Positions 33,806 to 44,628 of a stretch of 64,000 nt of DNA are shown one piece after another. A program made the translations under genes and the position numbers. The stretch comes from Arachnopeziza araneosa. Its lineage: Eukaryota; Ascomycota; Leotiomycetes; Helotiales; Arachnopezizaceae. The first letter of the stretch is position 1. Each line of letters opens with the position of its first letter. Location of the stretch: assembly GCA_003988855.1 (NCBI GenBank), contig QYAI01000057.1:62001-126000 (forward strand), in the 5' to 3' direction. The notes beneath the pieces were generated by a model. It ran no database searches. It saw nothing but the letters and a program-made list of their open reading frames with translations, and was not told the origin of the DNA.

Positions 33806-35260
33806 CTATCTACTCTTTAGGTTTGGGAAGTTAAAGAAAGCCACTTGAACTGTGATATCATCTCGTTGACGCCGGGAGAATGGTGCACCAACGGCAAGCC
33901 GGCCAGCTATCAACTCGTGATGATTTCCACCAAGGGAATTGCGCATCAAATGCACAGCGACGTTATCGTCCTGGACCGTCGTCCTTCCTTCCACAAACTT
34001 CCAATCCACTCCTTTCTGAAATTGTCCAAAATCGAATGGCTCATAGATTTGCTCCGGTTCGCTGCTTCTCCCCTTCGCCGCTGCTGATTCCAGCCATTTC
34101 CCCACAAGTTCAACAGCCTGCTGACTAGAGAGCGTATCCCACATACTGTCCGTGGCCATGATCAAGAACGAAGGTTTGTTTGGGTTGATCTTAGTAGCTG
34201 TCACGACTGGCTCAGCAGTGAGATACGGGGGCGTTCGAAAGTCGTACCTGGGTTTCAAGGGCGTTTGACCATTAAATCTCTGCTTTAATTCTTGCTGCAA
34301 CTCCAACGGCCACTTCCACCGCCCATCACCAAACCCCCGTGAGACCATCATACCCAGCACCCGTCCATCTTTGATCATGTCGTTTTCGCCAGGGTGCTCC
34401 TTGTTGAGCCTGGCGATCTCTTCTTCGTTGCTGCCAGTCTGATCTACTGACAAGGCTATCGCTTCCCATGCGCCGTCTGGCCTCTGTTGGCCCAGTACCG
34501 CTCTTGAATCACCGGTACACGCCACGTACAACGTACTCGAGACAGAATTATACAGGCAAAGTAGAGCGCACGATCCAGCAAAAGCGGGAGCTAATTTCTT
34601 CATTTTGTGTTGCAGTGATTCTTTGCTCTGAGAGATATCCAAGGCTGTCTTGATAATGGAATCGTCGAGGTTCACAAACGCTTCCATGATAGCGTGCTGG
34701 ACTACCTCGTCAGGTACGGATTCTTTTTTTGAGGCTGACTTGACTTGGCTCAAGCTGTGTCGCACAAATGGCAAGAGCTGCTTTTTTAGCAATTCTGCTG
34801 TCTGCCAGCCTACATGTCCATCAAGAACAGCCCAGGCCATCCACTGATTACCGTCATTCCACGGCGAAGGGAATGTACCATGGGTGAACCGATCCTCGCA
34901 AGGATCATTAGAAGCAAATTGAGCGCCATCGTATCTCTTGACACCGGTCACTTTTCTGGGCGAAAAAGAATATGCTTCTTGCGATATGATACGGGTGACT
35001 TCGTCTTTAGAAGGACCCGGATCAATTACCAAGTCTTTGGTTGGCGGACTCTCGAGACGTGGTACGTCGCGGGTAGTTGTAGCATACCAAAGAACTGGTA
35101 CACTGACCGCACCAGCAACTGCAATGTATCTGACAATCTTGTTGGAATTCGATGCTGAAGATGACCCTTTCGTTGAATAGAAACTCCTGGTCCTTGTCTG
35201 TAAAATTGGTGCTGTAGTCAAGCGACCAATACGCGTTGCAGCTGCACGCAATGATAGCAT
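33806..35260 (-). CDS. PTC5: Mitochondrial PP2C/PPM-type protein phosphatase (PTC5-like)
   Basis: Intronless, 484 aa. The N-terminus is a mitochondrial presequence (MLSLRAAATRIGRLTTAPILQTRTRSFYS, Arg-rich, no acids) followed by a hydrophobic helix (IVRYIAVAGAVSVPVLWYA), suggesting an inner-membrane or intermembrane-space protein. PP2C motifs follow in order: CEDRFTHG, AWAVLDGHVGWQTA (metal-binding DG), CTGDSRAVLG, MVSRGFGDGRWKW, MATDSMWDTLSS, DDNVAVHLMRNSLGG and DDITVQVAFF. The metal-binding Asp residues are all present. Yeast Ptc5 dephosphorylates pyruvate dehydrogenase E1-alpha; the same role is likely here by family membership. The usual DGHGG/DGHAG is DGHVG in this protein, which keeps the metal-contacting Asp and Gly. 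Confidence 0.9.
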   Translation of the reverse strand: MLSLRAAATRIGRLTTAPILQTRTRSFYSTKGSSSASNSNKIVRYIAVAGAVSVPVLWYATTTRDVPRLESPPTKDLVIDPGPSKDEVTRIISQEAYSFSPRKVTGVKRYDGAQFASNDPCEDRFTHGTFPSPWNDGNQWMAWAVLDGHVGWQTAELLKKQLLPFVRHSLSQVKSASKKESVPDEVVQHAIMEAFVNLDDSIIKTALDISQSKESLQHKMKKLAPAFAGSCALLCLYNSVSSTLYVACTGDSRAVLGQQRPDGAWEAIALSVDQTGSNEEEIARLNKEHPGENDMIKDGRVLGMMVSRGFGDGRWKWPLELQQELKQRFNGQTPLKPRYDFRTPPYLTAEPVVTATKINPNKPSFLIMATDSMWDTLSSQQAVELVGKWLESAAAKGRSSEPEQIYEPFDFGQFQKGVDWKFVEGRTTVQDDNVAVHLMRNSLGGNHHELIAGRLAVGAPFSRRQRDDITVQVAFFNFPNLKSR

Positions 35261-35770
35261 TGTGGTTAGAGTGCAAACGAAGGAGATAATGACTTTAGAT
35301 TGTGTTGCGTCATAAGGATATGATTTCTTGTATTCTTTAGTGCATGCGTGATTCAGAAAATTAATTTTCTCTCAGTTGTGGTTATTGAGGAATGGAGAAC
35401 AAGAACCGTAAGCTGCGTTCTCCTAGCTTCAAAGTGGGGCAAATCCAAATCTAGCTTAGTATGGACGTGACCGCCAGAGGTCTTGGGATTTCGGCCTTGA
35501 AGATAACAGTACCGCCTGGATGTATGCCCTAGAGCCATGATTTTGACCGACAAAGCATATCTGCTACGAGACGATCCCATGGATGAGGTTTGTGGACCTA
35601 TCTTGAGGCTCAAAGTTGTTTTCGGAGGACAAGTGCCAAGGCTTCCACATATTTTCAGCCACAGATACCACAGAGATCCGCGTGACTCTGAGAGACTATT
35701 TCCGAGGTCGCTCCTTCAGATCTGTACAATGATAATCGTCAAATGATACCCAGTCCAGAATATTCCTCAC
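35261..35770. other. Intergenic, 0.5 kb
   Basis: Lies upstream of the PP2C gene and downstream of the membrane-protein gene on the same strand. Nothing else recognised. Confidence 0.4.
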
Positions 35771-36945
35771 TCAGGTCAATCCAACCAAAGCCATTTTCTG
35801 CACAGCGGTCTTGTTCCACTCTTGTGCAAACCATGCGGAAGCAAGCCCATAGCGATCTTTAGGCGCCGAAGCAGAAAAACAATCCATTGGTAGGCTTGAA
35901 CTGTTTATTCCGATCATGATCGAGCCATTACCTAGCAGAGCTCCACTTCCTACAAAATCGGCATAATGTATCCTCGAATTATTCGCCAGACCTGCAATGA
36001 ACATGAACAAAAAGAGGAAGTACATCGAACCAGTAAATCTCATTGCTATCGCACCCTGCTTCCAAAATCCATCTATTACGGAATTTAGTATCAGCAGTTG
36101 TCTTATTTCAGCATGAAAAACCCGCCAATTCCACATCTTAAAGAGACCGCAAAGGCAGTAGATAAAAGAAACTTACCGGATCCTCCTGTAGACTCCGTGG
36201 ACCACTGCCACCATCCACCAAGAACAATCCCAGCGAGCGCGATGAGGCCAATGATGCCTCCCATGAACTGGGTCATTGAAAAATATTCCAGATCGCGTGA
36301 TGCCAGACCTCCGAGTCCAGCAACACACTCCATGGTTGGCAAACTAGTGCAGTTCGCACTGTCTTTCAATAGCCGTGGGCAAATTGCACCGAAAAGACGC
36401 ATAGTGCCATATGAGTAGCCATTATCATTCTCATGCAAATTAGGAGTATCGAGTCTGAGTTCATAGCAAATGAGAAACCATAGAATCGCCGTGCAGATTC
36501 CAACCACATAAGAAAAGATATCAACCCCTTGGTGCCAATTGATGAAATTGCTGATCAGTGAAAATGCGATTGAGACGGAGGAGTAACTTGACGGGATCGA
36601 GTGGGTGTGCGACGCTCTCGCGCATTTGATGATGACCATCACTGTGCGATAGGCATTATACACGATTCCGGGTTCGCGGACGTAACTGGGTTTCGGACGT
36701 ATGGTCGGGGCATCGTCAGTCTCGTGGCGGATGGATGAGACGGTACCAAAGAGACCAATAATCCAGGAGATTGACAAGCAGATCACCAGGTACGGCCAAG
36801 GGGTAGGAATCTGTCCCACGTCGTAAACCACCGCCGCTTGTGATATGTGAGAGGCATTTATCTCCCCGTTGCGAGGGTGGAAGTGGCCGAGAGGATTGTA
36901 AGGCCAGGAATAGCTCGAGAGTTGTGGATATGAAGCATTTGCCAT
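35771..36945 (-). CDS. Polytopic membrane protein, unknown
   Basis: Two exons over a 104-nt intron (36073-36176, GTAAGT...AATAG) give 356 aa. At least five hydrophobic helices: YLVICLSISWIIGLFGTV, VSIAFSLISNFI, IFSYVVGICTAILWFLICYEL, MGGIIGLIALAGIVLGGWW and MYFLFLFMFIAGLA. A luminal/extracellular loop carries four Cys (AICPRLL...CTSLPTMECVAG). N-x-S/T sites occur at the N-terminus. I do not recognise the family. A minus-strand reading frame at 37002-37256 (IELSGSSRAYTAYHWFGCY, N-glycosylation sites) may be an upstream exon of the same gene; I could not find a splice join, so it is left out. ATG at 36945. Confidence 0.55.
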
Positions 36946-39900
36946 TCCGCGGAAAATGAGCGACTGTGGTGGGTGGGTTGACTAAAGAGAGAGAGATGTG
37001 TTTACTCTTGAATCACTAAGAGAACCAACGACGGCACAGTGACAGTGACATTGTCAAAATTATAAGGCTGGATGATTATGCATCTGAATAAGGGGTAAAC
37101 TTTACAGCTTAATGATACATTCGACTCATGGCCCAATGCGGCGTTTTGGTAGCAACCGAACCAATGATACGCTGTATAGGCTCGGGATGATCCACTTAGT
37201 TCTATTGTGAAACCAAGCGGCTCTACGTAAACATCCATGCTGTAATGTTGGTCCACCCTCTATTTTCGTTGTAGAGTTGATTTGCTTTGTACCCTTATTT
37301 CAGCCTCGGACGACCTTCCGCATCTCTAGTCGAAATCGAGGCTCCTCGATCGCTTATTGCGTGCACATGGGAAGAGCTCAACGGTTATAGATTCATTCTC
37401 AGAAGCTTAGAAACTCAGACTCTGCAGACATTAGACTCTTGTCGTCACTAAATCCTTGGACTATGTTACGCCACATCCATCCCCGCACTCACTCCTTGCT
37501 TTAGTGCTCCTACAGATTCCTAGCTGCGTAGATCATTTTAGCGTGACAAAATTGCAGGTGTTCTGCAGCTTTCCTATCATTCAGAGTCAATTTGGGCATT
37601 ATCATCCAATTAATGTAGTGTGTATTGCATCTACTTCATTAGATAATGGGTAATTTTACTACCCTGTACTTTTTTTCTATCATTTTGGCCAATGTCGTTG
37701 TCTTCCTTGTCAAATACGAATATTTCCACCCACTGTCCAAGTTTTCTAAAGTGGCAATTCTCTCTCTCATGAGTGATTTTGTCAGAAAGGCTCCTATACG
37801 AGCAGATTTCAAGATGGATGAATGTTTACACGAACAAGCAGAGCAAAACAGCCTTGTAAACTGGGAGCTCTGGGCCAGGCAAGATCTCTTGAGATGCAAT
37901 ACTATCCTCATACAGCAACTAACTTGTTTTCAGATACTTCTCCTTCGATTTCATCTTTGCAACCAGTTTTGGTGAGCCCGTGGGGCTCGTAGAGGCCAAA
38001 AGGGATGTTAGAGAATTGATCGAAAACATACATAAGTCAATATATCGACAGAAAACGTCAATCGATCCGTCCGTTTCCTCGTTCGCACAGAATATCGCTT
38101 CACGCTGTTCGAGTTTCTCTGCTCGACAAACATATAAAGAAGGCCTGGGAGTCTTCATATTGTGATTATGCCCCAGTGGTAATTATCTCGACGATATTCA
38201 ACATGTGCTTTGTAGGATATCCATCAGCTAATTCAGAAGCGCATTTCATCAATTGTCAACCAAGAGAAGTGGTTCACGAGAACAACTTTTTGGATCAAAA
38301 GCTAGAAACACTGGGAGTGGGGCCATTCCAATCGTTGATATCGAAGATCAATTGCTCATAGATATGTAAGTCGGTTCTGTTTCCTAGGTCCCAAGCATAC
38401 AAGCATACGTACATCCACATTTCATATTTAACTTATGTCGAACAATTAAACTAACTAAATTGTATACAAAGGCTTACCAGACTTGATTCGATATCATTGA
38501 TACCCACCAAACTCACAAACATAATGGCAGCGAATCTCAAAATATTGTAGCCAACACAAATAGAAATTGATTAGGCATTCCAGGACCAATTTCTAAGTAG
38601 TCCATCGCCAACTCATGATGAATGCTGCCGCCTCCCATTTATCAGTACTCGTGTCCCGAAGAGCCTGCGAATTGAAGCTTCATATTCCCACGACGTCTTT
38701 GTTCACTCCCCGGTAAGTTATGCCGTTCTAGCTGGATGGCAAAAACGGGAAATTCGGCGGCCGCGAGCACATGCGAGATTGATCGACATCCAAACTGTAC
38801 GGTGATGATGCTGACGAGTTTGTTCCAGATCGGTGGCTGCAGGCTTTTGAAGAGTATTTGTGATGAATGTAAATATTTTAGACAACCGTTTCTGTTTCAG
38901 GGAGACTCTTCTCTCTCCAATTATGAATACACATACTTTGCACACCTAAATGATCTGCCATCAGTTCATTAAATCCATCTTTGTGTAATCCGACAGTAAG
39001 AGAAGATAGACGGGATTGAGCGGCTCTGGGGTATGAGTTCGAAGTTTTGGGAGGAGAGAGAAACTAGGTCCAGCGGGCAGAAATGCGGCGGTCGCTCCTG
39101 GGAACAAAAGGCCGTAGTTATCGAGACTATATTATCGAGACTATGGAAGTCAAAGGAATGTGTTTTAAAGGTATAGAGTGTTTGATCATAGGACAACTAG
39201 AGAGATTTTAGTCAGTACTAGAAGAAATTGGATAATGGAAGTTAAGAAGACTTGGCCGGACGTGCTGAAATCGAGGTCTGAAGGGTCTGAAGTTTCGAGT
39301 AACCGACGGGCATCCTTCAAACGCACAAGGAGAGAGTTAGGTGCTCAGTACTGATAAAGAAGTTATGACAAGCAACAAATGGATCTGAAGAAAATCAGTG
39401 AAGCGAAGTGAGTTGTGGAAGTTCTCACGGGGCTCCGAATACTTCTTGGAAGAGATGATAGTGTTGAGCACAGTTGGAAAGCAGAAATGATGGAGGTTTC
39501 ATTTACGATTAGTGCTGATAGGAAAAAAGGCTACGCGGATCACCGTGAAAGTAATTATATTGATGTAGACGGTTAGGCTATAGAAATAAAGGAGAGAAGG
39601 AAGGGTTACTACTGGTAGCCGTAATTGGGTGCTATCAATGCACAATGAATCCCTTGCTGGTTCTAGTCGCAGTTATGATGACAGAAGATTACCGGTTTGA
39701 CTTCAAGCATTAATATGCTGTGCGGCGAAAATAAATTACTAGTACTAAGGAGAAGGAAGCAGGACTTGATTTTCAGTGGGATGTTCTGTTTGAGATGAAT
39801 GATCATAAAGCAAGCTTTAATCTCCAGGTCTTGTGAAGTGGATTATGTATAATTAGGGTTTGAACCTCCAGATATTATGAAAAAGATTCAAAATTGAAGT

Positions 39901-40894
39901 TTAAGTTATATTTTGATTTTCGTTGCAACACTTCTCTACTACTATAAACTCCCCCTCCAAGTTTTTTTTAGCTTCGCTTTAGAAGTTCTTACAGTTTCCT
40001 GCCATTTTAGAGCATCAAATCAACACAAGTCTCAACATCACATTATTAATTCTCTTTCGTCCAATCACGCTTTCTTACTTTTTAAAAAGCATCGGTATTT
40101 GGCTTAGGGTAATGTGCCTTTTCCGAAACAACAAGTACCAGGGTCACCGTGAACAAATACCCGCGGGAGTTCGCCGCATTGTCCACAGCGTTTCGTTATC
40201 CGGGCAGCGATCCCAATTCACAGCTCCATTGAGTATATCGTAACCTCAGATCTAATTATCTACTATTGTTTCATAAACGATATGGAAAACGGGTTCTGAA
40301 TGTGTTGCACGTGACAAGATGGAAACCATCATTGTACCTCCAATCCAACGATCCCGATGTTTTATGAAGGTAAGTTGAAAGGAAACTTAACGATACTATT
40401 GAAATATTTGAGGCTCATGATGAATCAATAATTCTTACACTTTGTAAATTGAGGTTCCAGATGCGTAGTGTCGGATGAGATGGCTAAATCAATTACATCA
40501 AAAACCGAATGCAAGCCCACGATATAAACCAGATCAAATTAGGCGAACTTCAAAAAATAATATATCTACAAGGTCATACACCCTCGCATTGTGCGCTAGT
40601 CATCCGAAAATGCGAGAAAGTGTAGCGCGTACTTTTTCTATCGGTCAATCTGAACATTCAATTGGCGGGCTGAGCTTGTACATTTCTCCGCAATATATTT
40701 GGCGATGAATACCTGGGCGGAGAAAGGTTAATTTAAACTCCTCATTGTGAGAAATCCGGGGCACGTTCCCTAGTTCATTCTCGAGAGTAGTTATTATAAA
40801 GTTGTTTGCTTTCCTCAACTCGGGCTCGAATATCTCGTCGTCAACTCATTGATCAAACTTTTTTGTACATATTCCTTCTCAAGACATTTTCAAA
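36946..40894. other. Gene-poor, AT-rich stretch, 3.9 kb
   Basis: Many short ORFs with no domain. Two spots deserve mention: the possible upstream exon at 37002-37256 (minus), and a minus-strand reading at about 40107-40200 with CGQCG...DPGTCCFGKG ending in a stop, which looks like a C-terminal Cys-rich exon. Neither could be joined into a gene. Confidence 0.45.
40795..40800 (+). promoter_or_regulatory. Candidate TATA box of the CE3-type esterase
   Basis: TATAAA 95 nt upstream of the ATG at 40895, followed by a pyrimidine-rich leader. Called on motif and spacing only. Confidence 0.45.
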
Positions 40895-41666
40895 ATGTTG
40901 GGCCTCAAAAGTATAACTCTTCTTTCCCTCTTTACCGCAGTGCTTTCCCAGACAGCGAAAACCATTCGGTACATGCCTTTCGGTGACTCCATCACTGAAA
41001 TTGTTTGCTGGCGTGGTCTCATCTACACTCAGCTTCAAGCAGCTGGGTACACGAATGTTAAGTTCGTTGGCTCCAACAACGACCAGAATCCTGCAGGATG
41101 CGCTACAACCACCTACGATGAGCACAATGAGGGCCATTCCGGATTTCTCGCCATCGATATTGCGAACAAGAAGCAACTTGTCACCTGGTTGGCGAACAAT
41201 CCTGCCGATCTCATTACCATGCATTTGGGTACCAACGATATTGTCCAGCAGAACAAGCCCGTAGCCGATATCTTGGCTGCATTCACGACACTCATAGGAG
41301 TCATGAGAGCCTCGAACCCAAATACCAAAATCATTGTACGCTATCGATTTTGAGCTCCAGGGCTTCTAAACTGACTGTTTATAGGTTGCCCAAATCATCC
41401 CCATCGGTATTGGCTCATACAGCACACAAATTCAAAACTTAAACAAGGCTATCCCTGCCTGGGCTATCGGCTTGAACTCCACAGCTTCGCCCATCTGGGT
41501 TGTTGACCAGTATACTGGATTCCCGACTACGGATCTGAGAGATGGTGTTCACCCCAATGCCGCTGGCGATGCATTGATGGCCGGAAAATGGTTCCCGGCA
41601 CTTGTTAATGCAATCAAGGTCATCGAAAATACGACCGCTAGTACAGCGATGGAGTTTGTGGCATAA
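40895..41666 (+). CDS. Secreted SGNH/GDSL hydrolase, CE3-type acetyl esterase
   Basis: Two exons over a 49-nt intron (41336-41384) give 240 aa. Signal peptide MLGLKSITLLSLFTAVLSQT. The SGNH blocks are all visible: block I FGDSITE with the nucleophilic Ser, then HSGFLAIDI, block III HLGTNDI with Gly/Asn, and block V DGVHPNAAGD with catalytic Asp/His. The short mature protein and motif order match carbohydrate esterase family 3, which removes acetyl groups from xylan. No CBM1 or other module is attached. It would complement the GH11 xylanase 20 kb away, though the two genes are not a cluster. Confidence 0.87.
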
Positions 41667-44628
41667 CTGGTTGGAAAACTTGGAAGTCACTCAGAGATAT
41701 TGATGATCCGACTGTACATAGGTGGAATGGCCCGAAGATATTCATATAGAGACTAGCGAAATAAAAGCTCTATATCTTCTGATTACTCTCATTACTTCGA
41801 TGACAGATTGATGCCAGCTCTGTTTAAAGTGTGCACAGTGCCAAATGCAAGGATCATGGGAATCGAGGATAATACTAAAACAAAAATGGAAATCACGTCA
41901 CGTTCAGCAAATTAAAAGTTTGCCACAATTTCTAGCGGTGAAAAATACCCACGCCGCTTGTCCTACTCTTGCACCATTGGTTCAGCAAGTATCTACCTCC
42001 GTTGTCAGCAATGGCTTCCAAGGGTGAATTAGGCGGCGGTTTGATATCACCTACCTTTACATATTTCTCAGCGTCTCTTGAAATCATAAAGCTCAGTTGA
42101 AGTGTATCTTAGCATCGTTCTTATTTTACAAGTACACTACCATTATTTCTCACAAAACAGAAGCCTGCTGTATATATCTTTAGACAATTTATCTTGCTGA
42201 CTAGATTTCGCTCAATCTGAAGACTACCTATGCTCGAGGGTAGGGATGGCATCTGCTTGGGTAATATAGAGAATAAGTGGAAGCAACGAAAACACATGAG
42301 CCAAGGGTTGCAAGGATTAAGGCAAAAGACTCATTTCAATTGGCAACACTCGCTGCACAAAAGCTGCCACTTACTATTTTAGTATAATTCAGTCTAGTTC
42401 AGTCCTCCGCCCCGCCTAGCACTTGTTTAGGTATTTTTTCAAGAAATAGAGTCCGCACACCTTCAGCCGCCATTCAACTTTCGACTATTACCCAATCATT
42501 TTTTTCTCTTCGGATATGACCGTACAGATCTGGTAGCGATTTCTCTTAACACCTTGTTAGTGTGGCGCAATTACGTGGTTTTGGCTGAATTTGAGTTTTC
42601 TTGATACGGAGAAATTAGACACGGAATACACATGAGAGGTTGATGATTAAATTCTTTGTTTACTACTTGGTTGTTTTTCTTAGAATACTAGCAGCACTTA
42701 TTTTTATAGGGAATGGGTTTCATATTCGAACTTTCTGCACTCCAGCCTCTTAACCAACCAACTTCACATCATCTTCAGGGTATCATTCCATTTCCAAACT
42801 CCAGTATTGTAAATGCCTTACTTCCTCACAAACTCCTTGCCCTCTTCACCTCCCTTTCCATTTCAACCCCTCCATTTCCCACCTGCCCATCCCCTCTCAT
42901 TTCTTCCCCCTCTCCTCTCCCCTTTCCCGTCTCAAAACTACCATCACCACTCCTAAACCAAGCCCTCTCGAATCCCCTCACTATCCGGTCGCCTCTCTTC
43001 TTACCTTTCCTGCCAACAGTAGCCAGTCCCAACGTAATCCGCTCGAAGTTCTGATCTCGTGACAGGTAGGTTGATAGGTTGAGGTAAGGGGATTTAGTTA
43101 TCTGGGGTTGGTTGAGGTGTTCTGTTTTGAGGGGTGTGGGGTTGGGTAGTCGTTGGTGAGGACGGTGACGAGTTTGAGTAGGATGAGGTAGAGGGACAGG
43201 TCTGCTGTGGCTGGATGTTAGGGCGAGAGGTTAGAGATGGCAAGGTGGACGAGTAATGAGGTGAAAAGAATAGAGAGGGTGGAAGGAAGGGTCATATGAA
43301 ACTGGACAAATGCGTACTCGTTGGTTGAGTCGTGATTGTTACTGGTAGTAGTATTGTTGTTAGGGGGCATTGTGTAGCAGGTGGTGTAGGCTCTCAACGA
43401 GTGTGGGGTGGAATTAGAGCTGCAGGGAGACAGAGAGCCTTGTGTAAGTCTTGGCCGATATTAAAATTAACTTTGAATACTTTGCAGATAGGCTGGTGCG
43501 CCACCAAACTTTCTTTCACGAGCAAGAGTGATAAAAACCCTGATTGAGGTGGTGTGCTGAGACGGATTAGAAGTAAGGGGGCTTAGACATTCTTTATAAC
43601 ATATGGTGACGCCTTTCTCAGGTCTATAACAACAACAGCTTCAAGGACGAGCCAGGGTGCATATCCGCTGATTCCGGTGATCCGTCCTGAAGGGCGAGGA
43701 GGGAGCAGCATGAACAAAAGTAAATAGTGGAGCTAACCCAATTCGAAGAAAAGGTCCTACATCATGGTAGGGCGACTGTTTCAAAACATGGAGTGAGTTG
43801 TCGATCCTGATAACTTCCAAGTGTGGGGGTCTGTTTTCTTCTCTCTCTTCCGATAGGACAACTTCAGCATGCAAGAGCGGAGTACGAGACAACTAGTAGG
43901 AAACGGCGGAGCTCTTGAGGACGGATATGAGGTGCATATATGGGGACCAATGAGAATCCTGGGAGTCCAAGAGGCGGAAAGCTTGTTGGGAATTTTCAGG
44001 ACGCAGGCCCAAATGCGGGTGATTATAAATAACCTTTGGTAGATGCAGAGTTCCTGTCCTGAACTTTCAGGTAGGAAATAAGTCCCGTAAATAGAATTCC
44101 CGCGTTTGGTGAGCTGTCTTTTCTCTCATAGATTAGCAACTCAGTGATTCAACCACTCGATTTTCAAGTTTCAATTTTTCAACACATATAAAACTGAGCT
44201 GGAGCACTGAAACGGAATTTTTTTAACTGCGATTGGTGAGATATATTTCATTAAATTCTAGCCGAGATTCCAGTCCCAGAAATTGATCCATGACAAATAA
44301 GAGCGAAACAGAAAGATCCAGTATTCTTGGTGCTCACCCCGAAGGGTTCTGAGCTCAAGCCGCTATGGGCGAGCGTCGGGATTTGGCCAGCCAGAATTGT
44401 TTGTCTTTCGAGTAGATTCAGCGTGTAACAAGTGTCAAATTACACGTAAATAGGAGAGAAAGGAGACAAAACGAAAGAAAGACGTAGAATGACGATCAAG
44501 CTTCAAGGTCCTCTTCAACAATACCTATCTCTAGTGAAAGTGTATTGCATCCCAGCCAGCAGCACTGTATCTTCGAGCTCACAACGAAGTGTAAAATCCG
44601 TAGGCTAGTTACTGATTCAGGACGCACA
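41667..44628. other. Gene-poor stretch, 3.0 kb
   Basis: No supported gene. About 42.83-43.03 kb is pyrimidine-rich on the plus strand and 43.06-43.45 kb is G/T-rich, giving spurious ORFs on both strands. Confidence 0.45.

Noticed and set aside
42713..43054. 113-codon Pro/Ser-rich ORF
   Set aside because: Explained by a pyrimidine-rich tract; no support for translation.
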